A DNA stretch of 20,263 bases from UBA7887 sp964408735 (GCA_964408735.1 CAYPAX010000084.1:1-20263); one strand, 5' to 3'. Shown: positions 7,111 to 15,237, numbered from the stretch's first letter. The notes: generated from the letters alone by a model not told the origin. Made by a program: numbers and translations.

Positions 7111-8199
7111 ATGGCCAAGATCGCGAACTTCGAGACCATCCTATACCGCATTCCGCTGCCGACGCCCGTCAAGGGGGCGAGCACGGCGGTAATGAGCGAT
7201 TTCGACATGGTCATGGTGCGGCTTACCGATAGCGACGGCGTCGAGGGCACGGGCTATACGGCTTTGATGCCGGGGCAAGGCGCTTCCATCGCTACGATGA
7301 TCGAGACGGTTTATGCCGAGATCGTGAACGAGGGCGATCCGCGCGCCATCGAGGGTCTCTGGGCCAAGATGTGGAAGCGCCAGCATTATGCCGGGCGCGG
7401 GGCGCCTGCCAGCTTCGCCATCGCGGCTGTCGATACGGCACTTTGGGATTTGCGCGCGCGCACCTTCGGCGAGCCGCTCTGGCGCCTGCTCGGCGGACAC
7501 GATCCCGCGGTGCGCGCCTATGCCGGCAATATCGACCTCAATTTCCCCCTGGAGAAGGTCGTCGAAGGCGCCTTGCGCAGCGAAGCGGCGGGATTCCGTT
7601 CGGTGAAAACGCGTCTCGGCCGCCCCACCCTGAAGGAGGATCTGGCGCGGGTCAGCGCCGTGCGCGATGCGCTCGATCCGGACACCGAGCTTATGGCCGA
7701 CGCCAACGAGGCCTGGCGGCCCGACCAGGCCCTGCGGGCGTTGCGCGCCTTGCAGCCGCTCGATCTGGTCTGGGTCGAGGAGCCCATCACGCCCGACGAC
7801 TTCGCCGGTTATGCCCATTTGCGTGCCCATGGCGGCGTGCCGCTGTCGGCCGGCGAGAACCTGCACACCCTGGCCGAGTTCGCTCAGCTCATCGCTGCCC
7901 GCGGCATCGATTTCCCGGAGCCCGACCTGACCACCTGCGGCGGTATCACGCCGTGGATGAAAGTCGCCCACCTGGCCGAGGCCAATGCCCTGCCGGTGAC
8001 ATCACACGGCGCCCACGACATCCACGTGCACCTGCTCGCGGCGGTGCCCAACGCCGCCTATATCGAAGTGCACGGCTTCGGCCTCGATGCCTATATGGCA
8101 GAGTCGCTGGAGATGACCGATGGCATGGCCATCGCCCCGGAGCGCCCGGGCCACGGCATCACCTGGGACTGGGACGCACTGGCTTCCCACCGGGTGTGA
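7111..8199 (+). CDS. Mandelate racemase/muconate lactonizing enzyme family protein
   Basis: A 362-residue enolase-superfamily enzyme of the mandelate racemase subgroup, which abstracts the proton alpha to a carboxylate using Mg2+. The catalytic set can be read: Lys166-x-Arg168 (VKTRLG) at the end of strand 2, metal ligands Asp197 (MADANEAW), Glu223 (WVEEP) and Glu249 (SAGEN), and the general-base dyad Asp272/His299 (PEPDLTTCGG, TSHGAHD). The second residue of the usual KxK motif is Arg, which should alter the substrate-facing acid/base pair. Likely reactions are dehydration or racemisation of an aldonic, aldaric or other hydroxy acid; the substrate cannot be told. The ATG at 7111 has GAAAGGGGA 7 nt upstream. 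The gene diverges from the SoxYZ-like gene, and its last 41 nt overlap the convergent thioesterase gene. Confidence 0.93.
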   Translation: MAKIANFETILYRIPLPTPVKGASTAVMSDFDMVMVRLTDSDGVEGTGYTALMPGQGASIATMIETVYAEIVNEGDPRAIEGLWAKMWKRQHYAGRGAPASFAIAAVDTALWDLRARTFGEPLWRLLGGHDPAVRAYAGNIDLNFPLEKVVEGALRSEAAGFRSVKTRLGRPTLKEDLARVSAVRDALDPDTELMADANEAWRPDQALRALRALQPLDLVWVEEPITPDDFAGYAHLRAHGGVPLSAGENLHTLAEFAQLIAARGIDFPEPDLTTCGGITPWMKVAHLAEANALPVTSHGAHDIHVHLLAAVPNAAYIEVHGFGLDAYMAESLEMTDGMAIAPERPGHGITWDWDALASHRV

Positions 8200-8605
8200 T
8201 TCGCTGCCAGATGCCTTCGGCCGTGAAAGCGAGCTTGCCGTCGGCGGTCAATGCGCAGCGCACGAAGATGGCGCGTTTTCCCGTCTTGAGCACTTCGGCC
8301 TGGCCTTCGACCCAGGCGCCTACCTGCGCCGGGCGCAGGAAGCTCGTATTGAGCGTGGCGGTGGCGGCGACGTAGTCGGCGGCCCGCGCCGCGACATTGC
8401 CGAGCAGAGTGTCGGCGAAGGCCATCAGCGCACCGCCATGGGCGACGCCGTTGCGGTTCGCGTGGTGCTCCAGCACGCGAAAGCCCATGACCAGATCGGT
8501 GCCCCGACCTTTGAGAAAATAGGGCCCGATGCGCTCGCTGAACCGCCCGTCGCGGGTCTCGTACAGTTTGAAGCCTTCGGGCGGTCTTGCCTCGTGCTCG
8601 TCCAC
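8159..8605 (-). CDS. PaaI-family hotdog thioesterase
   Basis: Starting from a GTG at 8605 with GCGAGG 6 nt upstream, this gives 148 residues, the usual size for a PaaI/YigI-type acyl-CoA thioesterase. The hotdog signature is NRNGVAHGGALMAFADTLLG, with His56-Gly-Gly and Asp65 in the positions of the catalytic motif. The long helix and the following beta strands (VAATATLNTSFLRPAQVGAW) complete the single-domain hotdog. The frame is open to 8797, but the upstream part is the shadow of the divergent SDR gene and does not resemble the family. It probably hydrolyses a small or aryl acyl-CoA in the cytoplasm as a dimer or tetramer. Its 3' end overlaps the end of the enolase-family gene by 41 nt tail-to-tail, and it diverges from the SDR gene across 76 bp. 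Confidence 0.88.
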   Translation of the reverse strand: MDEHEARPPEGFKLYETRDGRFSERIGPYFLKGRGTDLVMGFRVLEHHANRNGVAHGGALMAFADTLLGNVAARAADYVAATATLNTSFLRPAQVGAWVEGQAEVLKTGKRAIFVRCALTADGKLAFTAEGIWQRITPGGKPVRPSPR

Positions 8606-8631
8606 GGCATGCCTCGCTCGTACTCTCCGAT

Positions 8632-8654
8632 CCGCTCTGATATGACAGGAGCGG
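8632..8654. promoter_or_regulatory. Short inverted repeat in the divergent thioesterase/SDR promoter
   Basis: CCGCTC (8632-8637) and GAGCGG (8649-8654) are 6-bp inverted arms around an 11-nt AT-richer spacer. The pair sits in the 76-bp gap between the divergent thioesterase (start 8605) and SDR (start 8682) genes. It could be an operator, but arms this short in GC-rich DNA can arise by chance. Confidence 0.2.
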
Positions 8655-8681
8655 TCGAGGAACAAGAGCGGGGAGGAAGCC

Positions 8682-9398
8682 ATGGCAGAGCTCGAAGGCA
8701 AGGTTGCCATCGTCACAGGTGGTGGCAGCGGCATCGGCAAGGCGATCGCGGAGGCCTTTGCGGGCGCCGGCGCGCATGTGGTGCTGGCGGCGCGCAATCA
8801 GGAGCGCATCACGGCGGCGGCGGCCGAGATCGGCGGCTCGGAGAAGGTTTGTGATGTCACCGATGAGGCCCAGGTCGCGAGCCTGTTCGCCGACGTGACG
8901 GAGGCCCACGGCCGCGTCGACATTCTGGTCAACAATGCCGGCATGACCCGGGCCGGCAAGCCGCACAAGCTGACGCCCGAAGACTGGCGCGCCGTGGTCG
9001 ATGTCAATCTCACTGGCCCGTTTCTCTGCTCGGCCGAGGCCTTCCGCGTCATGATTCCCCAAGGCGGCGGGCGCATCATCAATATCGGCAGCATCTCGGC
9101 GCAGATGTCGCGCGACGGCGCCTCGCCCTATACCGCGACCAAGTTCGGCCTCGAAGGCCTGACGCGAGCATTGGCGCTCGACGGGCGCGAGCACGGCATC
9201 GCCGTCAGCATCCTGCACCCGGGCAATGTGGCGACCGATATCTGGAAGGGCCGCGAGGAAACCGCCAAGGCGGAGGGCCTGGTGCCCTTGGCCGATGTCG
9301 GCAAGCTGGCGCTGGCCATGGCCAGCATGGACCCGGCGGTGAACCTCTTGAGCAGCGTCATCCTGCCGGTCACCCAGCCTTATCTGGGCCGCGGATAA
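8682..9398 (+). CDS. Short-chain dehydrogenase/reductase (SDR)
   Basis: A 238-residue classical SDR that oxidises or reduces an alcohol/ketone with NAD(P). Its motifs are the cofactor loop TGGGSGIG (12-19), NNAG (84-87), Asn109, Ser137 in INIGSIS and the active-site Tyr150-x-x-x-Lys154 (SPYTATK), so the catalytic tetrad is complete. The VLAARN stretch after the second strand has Arg where NADP-preferring members carry a basic residue, so NADPH use is plausible. The ATG at 8682 follows GGGAGGAAG by a good distance. The predicted C-terminus is slightly short and lacks the usual 'GG' tail motif, ending PVTQPYLGRG. The last 29 nt overlap the end of the convergent sulfotransferase-like gene. The substrate is unknown. 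Confidence 0.93.
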   Translation: MAELEGKVAIVTGGGSGIGKAIAEAFAGAGAHVVLAARNQERITAAAAEIGGSEKVCDVTDEAQVASLFADVTEAHGRVDILVNNAGMTRAGKPHKLTPEDWRAVVDVNLTGPFLCSAEAFRVMIPQGGGRIINIGSISAQMSRDGASPYTATKFGLEGLTRALALDGREHGIAVSILHPGNVATDIWKGREETAKAEGLVPLADVGKLALAMASMDPAVNLLSSVILPVTQPYLGRG

Positions 9399-10008
9399 AG
9401 GCGCAGGCCCGGGGCAGGTTGTCGGCCAGATCCTCGAGGCCGCAAAAATCGATCACCCGGCCCATGGCGTGCTCGGGCTCGGCGGTGATGTCGCGATAGG
9501 TTAGGCCCAGGTAGGATAGGCCTAGCTGGGTGAGGTCGCTGAACAGCTTGGAGTATATGGCGCGCGCGCCGGCGGCGCCGAGATTGGCCGACCAGCCGCG
9601 GCGCACCCGGCTGGCCTCGATCTCGGCCAGCGGGCGATGCACGACAATGACCGTGGTGTCGAAGACATGGGCGATCTGCGGCAGGCAGAGGCTGGCCGCC
9701 GGCAGTTTCAGCAGCAGCCGCTTCGGGCCTTGCGGCCACTCACCGAATTTGCCGGCATCGAGCGCCCGCCGGAATTCCGTTAGTGCGGCAACGAGCTCGG
9801 CGGAGCGTGCCTCGTCGAGCGAGACCCGCTTCTCATCGACGAAGCGCAGGATCAGGTCACGGAAAGCCACCAGCTCATAGGAATTGGGCGTGCGCGGGTC
9901 GGAGGTGCGGAAATGCGGGCCGAAGGCGGATACGCCAAGCTCGGCCAGGGCGCCGGCCACGGCGGTGGTGCCGCTGCCCCAGGCACCGGCGACGAAGATC
10001 AGCTTCAC
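9370..10008 (-). CDS. Small sulfotransferase-like P-loop protein
   Basis: The protein has 212 residues when started at the GTG at 10008, which overlaps the TGA of the upstream oxidase gene as GTGA (4 nt), a classic translational-coupling arrangement. The N-terminus KLIFVAGAWGSGTTAVAGAL is the 5'-phosphosulfate (PAPS-binding) loop of sulfotransferases. TVIVVHRPLAEIEASRVRRGW (about 119-139), with Arg125 and Ser133, matches the 3'-phosphate-binding segment. The C-terminal ITAEPEHAMGRVIDFCGLE resembles the end of bacterial carbohydrate/lipid sulfotransferases ('...P...v..i..FlGl'). It is shorter than the usual 250-300 residues. It should transfer sulfate to an unidentified acceptor in the cytoplasm; a non-sulfotransferase P-loop kinase is the alternative. 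Confidence 0.8.
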   Translation of the reverse strand: MKLIFVAGAWGSGTTAVAGALAELGVSAFGPHFRTSDPRTPNSYELVAFRDLILRFVDEKRVSLDEARSAELVAALTEFRRALDAGKFGEWPQGPKRLLLKLPAASLCLPQIAHVFDTTVIVVHRPLAEIEASRVRRGWSANLGAAGARAIYSKLFSDLTQLGLSYLGLTYRDITAEPEHAMGRVIDFCGLEDLADNLPRACAFIRGPDKAG

Positions 10009-11186
10009 CCGGTCCCGCGGTCGTTCAGGCGATCCTCCGCCGGATCGCGATATATGCGTTCGGGTCCGAGCTGGCCGAGGTCGCTGACCCCCGCCTGGCC
10101 CATGGTCATGTCGATCTCTGCGCGCAGGATATCGATGGCATGGGAAACGCCCGCCTTGCCGCCGACGGCGGCGGCATAGAGGGTGGGGCGGCCGAGGAAG
10201 ACGAACTCGGCGCCGAGGCAGAGCGCCACCAGCACGTCCGAGCCGCGCCGGATGCCGCTGTCGAACATCACCGTCATGCGATCGCCGACCGCGGCCTTGA
10301 TGGCGGGCAGCATGTCGAGCGGCGACGGCGCCCGGTCGAGCTGGCGGGCGCCGTGGTTCGAGACGATGATCCCGTCCACGCCAAGCTCCGCCGCGCGCTC
10401 CGAATCCGCCGCGCTCATGATGCCCTTGAGCACGAAGGAGCCGGGCCAGAGGCGGCGGAAGCTCTCCACATCGCGCCACGACATCGGCGCCGGCGTCTGC
10501 GCCACGACGACATCGGCCACCTCATCCGGCGTCGGATTGTCGCCCGCATAGGCCACCCAATTCGAAAGCGTCGGCATGCCGGCCTTGAGATAGCCGGCCA
10601 GCCATTGCGGATGCCGCATGGCCTCGATCTTGGTGCCGAGCGACAGCTTCAGGGGCCGCGTGAAGCCGTTGCGCCGGTTGCGCTCGCGCTTGGTGTGCAC
10701 CGGCACATCGACGGTGAAGACCAGGGTCTTGAGCCCGGCATCGTCGGCGCGGCGGATCATGTCCTCGGAGATGGCCTTGTCGCGCGCCGCATAGAGCTGG
10801 TACCAGCCATGGTCCGGGGCGAGCCTGCCGAGCTCTTCGATCGAGCCAGTGCCGGCGCCGGACAGGATGAAGGGAAGGTTGGCATCCCGCGCCGCCTCGG
10901 CCAGCATCATGTCTGCGCCGGGGCGGAAGAGCGCCGCAAGCCCGGTCGGCGCGATGCCGAAGGGCGAGCCATAGTCGTGTCCGAACAGGCGCGCGCCCTG
11001 GTTCCGCTTGCTGACGTCGACCAGATAGTGCGGGATCAGCCGGTTGCGGCGAAAGGCCTGCTGGTTGTGGTCGAGGCCATCCTCGTCATCGACCCCGCCT
11101 TCGATGTAATCGAAAGCGATCTTCGGCAGATAGCGCTTGGCCATCTGCCGCAGGTCCTCGAAATTTATGGCGTCGCTGACGTTCAT
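10005..11186 (-). CDS. FMN-dependent alpha-hydroxy-acid dehydrogenase/oxidase
   Basis: A 393-residue TIM-barrel flavoenzyme of the lactate dehydrogenase (LldD)/glycolate oxidase/mandelate dehydrogenase family, oxidising an L-2-hydroxy acid to the keto acid. The glycolate-oxidase active-site residues can be placed: Tyr27 (FDYIEGG), Tyr132 (WYQLY), Asp160 (FTVDVPV), Lys254 (FVLKGI), His278 and Arg281 (SNHGARQLD), with the FMN-phosphate region DSGIRRGSDV. The length fits a membrane-associated or soluble LldD-like enzyme. The ATG at 11186 (GGGGA 5 nt upstream) gives the conserved N-terminus; residues upstream to 11396 do not resemble the family. The stop overlaps the GTG of the sulfotransferase-like gene. 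The substrate (lactate, mandelate or other) is undecided. Confidence 0.92.
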   Translation of the reverse strand: MNVSDAINFEDLRQMAKRYLPKIAFDYIEGGVDDEDGLDHNQQAFRRNRLIPHYLVDVSKRNQGARLFGHDYGSPFGIAPTGLAALFRPGADMMLAEAARDANLPFILSGAGTGSIEELGRLAPDHGWYQLYAARDKAISEDMIRRADDAGLKTLVFTVDVPVHTKRERNRRNGFTRPLKLSLGTKIEAMRHPQWLAGYLKAGMPTLSNWVAYAGDNPTPDEVADVVVAQTPAPMSWRDVESFRRLWPGSFVLKGIMSAADSERAAELGVDGIIVSNHGARQLDRAPSPLDMLPAIKAAVGDRMTVMFDSGIRRGSDVLVALCLGAEFVFLGRPTLYAAAVGGKAGVSHAIDILRAEIDMTMGQAGVSDLGQLGPERIYRDPAEDRLNDRGTG

Positions 11187-11542
11187 GACGGTCCCCAATG
11201 GGCCGGCGCTATAGCACGGCGGCGACAGCACGGGTACCGCGAATCCGACTGGCAGAATTGCGTTCAGGGAACCGGGAGGGTTGGGAGCGTGGTCTGGCGG
11301 CTCTGATTCGTGCCTGCTCCGTTCGCGCGGACGGCTCAGCCGAAAGGAACGAGAGACCACCGGCATAGGGGCCTGAGCACGGCAGGCGACGTCCACTCAG
11401 GCACCAATTCCCCGATCATGAGGGTGGGTTCAATGGAGGAGGAAAGGTGACTGGAGAGGCACAATTGCGAGACCAAGCCGGTTCTCTGGCGTGCATGAGT
11501 TTCAGTATTTTGCTATATTCCGCTACATAGGACTTGCGTCCA
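11187..11542. other. Intergenic region upstream of the oxidase and adenylate cyclase genes
   Basis: About 355 bp between divergent genes. No conserved protein is encoded. Near the right end there is a strong ribosome-binding-like stretch GGAGGAGGAAAG (about 11435-11447), followed by a 27-codon frame (11447-11530) described separately, and an AT-rich run with TATATT at 11514-11519 that could be a -10 box for the cyclase. A matching -35 box is not convincing. The remainder is GC-rich with no repeats that I can see. Confidence 0.4.
11447..11530 (+). CDS. Possible 27-codon leader peptide upstream of the adenylate cyclase
   Basis: A GTG at 11447 is preceded by a very purine-rich GGAGGAGGAAA, more ribosome-binding-like than the site of most genes here. 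The frame encodes a short peptide whose second half is hydrophobic (LACMSFSILLYSAT) and ends in TAG at 11528-11530, 12 nt before the cyclase ATG. It could be a leader peptide coupled to the cyclase, or chance. No family is recognisable. Confidence 0.2.
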   Translation: MTGEAQLRDQAGSLACMSFSILLYSAT

Positions 11543-13063
11543 ATGGCACACGATGTTCGTCAGTGGCTGGAAGACATTGAACTCGGCGAATTTGCTGATG
11601 CTTTTGCCGAGCAGAACATCGAGTTCCAGGTCCTATCGGAGCTGGGCGATGAAGACTTGTCGGCACTTGGCCTTTCGCTCGGACAACGAAGAAAATTCCT
11701 GCAAGTTGCGCGGCAACTGGCGACGCGGAATTACGCGTCGCCCGCGGCGCCGGCAGCAAACGAGGCCGGAGCCGAACGCCGTCAGTTGACCATCATGTTT
11801 TGCGACCTAGTCGGGTCGACGGCACTTTCGCGCGAGCTCGACCCAGAGGATCTGCGCGAGGTTATGCGCAGCTATCAGGACGCGGTCGTTGCCGTCCTAA
11901 ATGACCACGACGGACACGTCGCGAAATTTCTCGGTGATGGCGTGCTGGCCTATTTCGGCTGGCCGCAGGCCCACGAAGATCAAGCGGCGCGAGCGGTGAG
12001 AGCCGGGCTTCAAACGGTCAAAGCGGTCTCTGCGGTAAAGTTCGGAAGCGGCAAGGCACTGGCCGCGCGCGTCGGCATCGCGACGGGCGAGGTGATCGTC
12101 GGTGATCTCGTTGGCGAGGGAACGCTCGATCGAGAGGCGGTGATAGGTGAAACGCCCAACCTCGCCGCACGCTTGCAACAAGCGGCGGCGCCGGGACAGG
12201 TCATCATCGGGGCGGAAACCCGCGAGCTTATCGTCCAGGCCTTCATGCTCGAGGATCTGGGAAGCCAGGATCTCAAGGGGTTTGACGCCGCGCAGGCGTG
12301 GCGCGTCGTCGGCGAACGGTCGGTCGAAAGCCGTTTCGAAGCGGCGCACGGCACCCCGGCGACGCGTTTTGTCGGACGTGCCGAGGAACTCGAACGGCTT
12401 TCCGGCTTGTGGGCCCTCGCCGTGGCAGGCCGTGGCCAGACAGCCCTGATTTCCGGCGAGGCGGGCATCGGAAAATCCCGCCTCATGCTGGAGTTCCGCA
12501 AATCTCTAGACGGGCAGCCGTGCCGCTATTTGAGTTTCCAGTGTTCCTCGCAACACCTGGACAGTCCGTACCACCCGATCATCGAAGGCTTACAACGGCA
12601 GGCCGCCTTTGCGCCCGGGGACGGCGACGATGGAAAGCTGGATAAGCTCGAAACGCTGCTGGCTTCGCTGACAGCAGAGGTTGATCGGATTGCACCCCTG
12701 TTCGCCGCCCTGCTGTCGCTACCGGGCGAACGCCGCTACGGTCCGCTCGAGCTTACTCCGGAAAGCCGCAACAGGATGACCATCGATGCTTTTGTCTTGT
12801 ATATTCAAGCGGCCGCCGCGCAGCAGCCCGTCTTGTTCCTGTTCGAGGACGCCCACTGGGCCGATCCGACGACAATTATCGCCGCGCCCTGGAGTTTTAC
12901 GGGCAGTCCCCCGATTGCGCCACCGAGGCGGCGCTGGCGGAGCTACTCACCGGTCTCTTCGAAGTGCTGTTCTTTCTGTGTAATTTCAGGTCCATCATTG
13001 AACTCGCCGAACGCCACCTGCCGCGGCTGGAGCGGATGGGCGAAACCCGCGAACTCTCGCTGA
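11543..13063 (+). pseudogene. SAM-class III adenylate cyclase-AAA protein, N-terminal part, deletion-truncated
   Basis: ATG at 11543 starts a protein of the SAM / class III cyclase / AAA / TPR family, whose intact members have about 1100 residues. The order is SAM domain (about 5-60), class III adenylate/guanylate cyclase domain (about 80-255) and the start of an AAA ATPase. The cyclase keeps both metal Asps (FCDLVGST Asp88, KFLGDGV Asp132), Lys128 and the TPNLAAR Asn206/Arg210, so cAMP synthesis by this part is possible. The AAA part shows Walker A GEAGIGKS (305-312) and a Walker-B-like FLFEDAHWAD (432-441). After Thr444 (nucleotide 12874) homology ends abruptly; the rest of the frame to 13063 is nonsense, and TPR sequence appears in another frame. 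The remainder of the ATPase domain, probably 250-300 residues, has been deleted. Confidence 0.85.
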
Positions 13064-13857
13064 TCCTGTCGTGGCTGGGCATCGCCTACATGGATTGGCA
13101 TAGGGTGCCCGAAGCGATCCCGCTGTTCGATCGGGCGCTAAGGATCGCAGAGGCGGTAGGCGACGACAGGGCTGTCGGTTATGCCAGGGTCGGCCTGGTT
13201 TTCGCACACCACCTGTGGAACGAAGACCAGCCGCCCGACAGCGCCGTCGAGCTCGCCCTGCCGGCGCTGCCGCTACTGCAGCGGCTCGATGACAAATATC
13301 CCTTGCTAATGTGCTACACGGTACTGACGATCGACCGCAACCAGTTCGGATCGATGAAACAGTCGCTGGGTTGGGCGCAAAAGCTGGTCGACGTCGGTAA
13401 GAACGAAAACTATACGCCCGCCCTGGCCACGGGTCTCAGTTTGCTGGCCTGGACCGAGGTGCTATCCGAGCGTTACGAGCGGGCCATCGATTACGCCGAT
13501 CAGGCCCTTGCCCAGGCGAAGGGAATTTTTGAACGGGTCAGCGCCATGGCCGTCAAGGCCTCCGCCCTGACCATGTCGGGACACGCGCAGGAAGGGTTCG
13601 ACCTGCTTAACGAGGTGCACTGCATCGGCTACGAGAATGGCGAACTCGGGCTTATGTATGGGGGCGACCTGGGCCTCGGCATCTCCATGCTGCTGGCCGG
13701 AGACATGTCCGCCGGCATGGGCACGGTCCGGGATTTCACGGAGCGATACCGGGCCAACGGCAACCGCCGGCTGGTCGCCATGGGCCATTTCTTCCAAGGC
13801 GAGGTTTACAGGCAGATAGCGACCGGCGGCGAAAAGTGCCGCTCGGCTTACTGCTGA
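12874..13857 (+). pseudogene. TPR-repeat middle part of the same broken adenylate cyclase
   Basis: From about 12874, in the +1 frame relative to the cyclase part, the sequence becomes the TPR-like sensor region of the family: NYRRALEFYGQSPD, then helical repeats such as IIELAERHLPRLERMGETREL, VPEAIPLFDRALRIAEAVGDDRAVGYAR and YERAIDYADQALAQAKGIFE. An ATG at 12964 could in principle start it, but there is no clear ribosome-binding site and the domain begins upstream of that point, so I read it as a fragment and not as an independent gene. It stops at TGA 13855-13857, just after IATGGEK, where a second frameshift moves the family sequence to the next frame. Confidence 0.8.
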
Positions 13858-14135
13858 AGAATATCGGCTTCATGTTGCGGACCGTTCCGTTCGCCGCGCG
13901 CCTGGCGCGGCGCGAGTATGAAGCGGGCCTCGAACTGGCGCGGCAGGCGGGTCTGCCGGGCTTTCAGGCGCAAAGCCTGCTTGGGCTCAGTCTGCTGGAT
14001 CTGCTCAAGGGGCGAGGCGGCGATGCACGGGCACGTCTCGACGAAGCCATGGATCTCGCGCAGCCGCTCGAGTGGCCGCTGCTGGAGGAGAAAATAGCGA
14101 CCGCAATCTCCGACACCGGTCCCGACGACCGTTAG
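13836..14135 (+). pseudogene. C-terminal part of the same broken adenylate cyclase
   Basis: The family C-terminus continues in a third frame: PLGLLLKNIGFMLRTVPFAARLARREYEAGLELARQAG, then GFQAQSLLGLSLLDLLKGRGGDARARLDEAM. In intact relatives the GEK motif at the end of the preceding fragment runs directly into this PLG.LLKN.GF segment, so loss of one base near 13836 explains the break. The GTG at 13836 is probably not a real start. The frame ends at 14133-14135, close to the expected end of the family. Confidence 0.75.
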
Positions 14136-14259
14136 GACCTTGGCGACCGATACACCATGACTGCCGGTACACGACCGTTGTCTCACAAGCCCTCATCCCG
14201 CTGACTCTATGCCGTCGGCGCGGCGTCGCGACATTCGCGATCTCCAACACGAGGCTCCT
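14136..14259. other. Short intergenic gap between the broken cyclase and the quinone reductase
   Basis: About 125 bp between the converging ends of the cyclase remains (14135) and the quinone reductase (14260). I see no gene or terminator hairpin; the only pattern is TCGCGA occurring twice (14226-14231 and 14235-14240). Confidence 0.4.
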
Positions 14260-15237
14260 CTAGGGAACCAGGATGCTGGACCCCGTGGTCTGGCGGCTTT
14301 CAAGATCGGCGTGTGCCTGCGCCGCATCCTTCAGCGCGAAGCGCTGGTTGATTTCCACGCGCAGGGCGCCGTCGGCGATCAGCCCGAACAGCTCCGCCGC
14401 GTTGTGGGCGCGCTGCTCAGGATCCTTGACGAAATAGGCCAGGCCGCCGCGGGTGACGTTGAGCGCCTTGGGGGCGAGGCGCGTGGTCTGCAGGGGCGGG
14501 GTGGGGCCCGAGGACTGGCTGTAGCTCACCATCCATCCGCGCTCGGCGAGGCATTCGATGCCTTTGTCGAAGGTGTCGGCGCCGACGGCATCGTAGATGA
14601 CGGTGACGCCCTTGCCCTGGGTCAGATCCATGGCGGCCTCGGCGAAATCGCTTTCGCGATAGAGGATGGCATGGTCGCAGCCGTGGGCCGCCGCCAGTTC
14701 CGCCTTGTCTGCCGAGCCGACAGTGCCGATGACCGTGGCGCCGAGATGCTTGGTCCATTGGCAGAGCAGCAGGCCGACACCGCCTGCCGCCGCTTGCACC
14801 AGCACCGTATCGCCGGCGCGCACGGGATAGAGCTCGCGCACCAGGTAATGCGCGGTCAGGCCTTTCAACGTTGCCGCGGCCGCGGTCTCGTCCGAGGTGT
14901 TCGCGTCGAGCTTGATGAGCCGGTCGGCCTTGATGATACGGCGTTGGGCGTAGCTGCCGAGGGCCATGCAGTAGGTCACACGATCGCCCTCGGCAATACC
15001 CGCAACGTCAGGCCCGACCGCCTCGACAACGCCCATGCCTTCCATGCCCAGCACCGCCGGCAGGGCGCGCAGGGGATAGGCGCCTGAGCGCTGGTTGATA
15101 TCGATGAAATTGAGGCCGACCGCGCCGTGGCGCAGACGCACCTCTCCCGCCCCGGGATCGCCAAGCTCAACCTCTTCCCAGCGCATCTGCTCCGGCCCGC
15201 CGGTCTGATGGATGCGAATTGCATGGGTGGTCGTCAT
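14260..15237 (-). CDS. NADPH:quinone oxidoreductase (MDR family, zinc-free)
   Basis: A 325-residue member of the medium-chain dehydrogenase/reductase superfamily, quinone oxidoreductase (QOR) type. It reduces quinones or related alpha,beta-unsaturated carbonyls with NADPH. The GroES-like N-terminal half contains GLNFIDINQRSGAYP and LGMEGMGVVEAVGPDV; the Rossmann half has the nucleotide loop VLVQAAAGGVGLLLCQ (AAAGGVG, 149-155). The cysteines and glutamate that bind zinc in alcohol dehydrogenases are absent, as expected for QOR. The length is normal. The ATG at 15237 has AGGAGG about 10 nt upstream and a second GGAGA directly before it. It is divergent from the GST gene with 71 bp between starts; pairing of quinone reductase and GST suggests electrophile or quinone detoxification. 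Confidence 0.93.
   Translation of the reverse strand: MTTTHAIRIHQTGGPEQMRWEEVELGDPGAGEVRLRHGAVGLNFIDINQRSGAYPLRALPAVLGMEGMGVVEAVGPDVAGIAEGDRVTYCMALGSYAQRRIIKADRLIKLDANTSDETAAAATLKGLTAHYLVRELYPVRAGDTVLVQAAAGGVGLLLCQWTKHLGATVIGTVGSADKAELAAAHGCDHAILYRESDFAEAAMDLTQGKGVTVIYDAVGADTFDKGIECLAERGWMVSYSQSSGPTPPLQTTRLAPKALNVTRGGLAYFVKDPEQRAHNAAELFGLIADGALRVEINQRFALKDAAQAHADLESRQTTGSSILVP

Noticed and set aside
12964..13857. Independent TPR-protein gene starting at ATG 12964
   Set aside because: Family sequence begins about 90 nt upstream of this ATG in the same frame, there is no convincing ribosome-binding site, and the domain order matches the TPR part of the cyclase gene.
14226..14240. Two TCGCGA hexamers separated by 3 nt
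   Set aside because: Short GC-palindromes recur by chance in GC-rich DNA, and there is no further symmetry or gene context to support a function.
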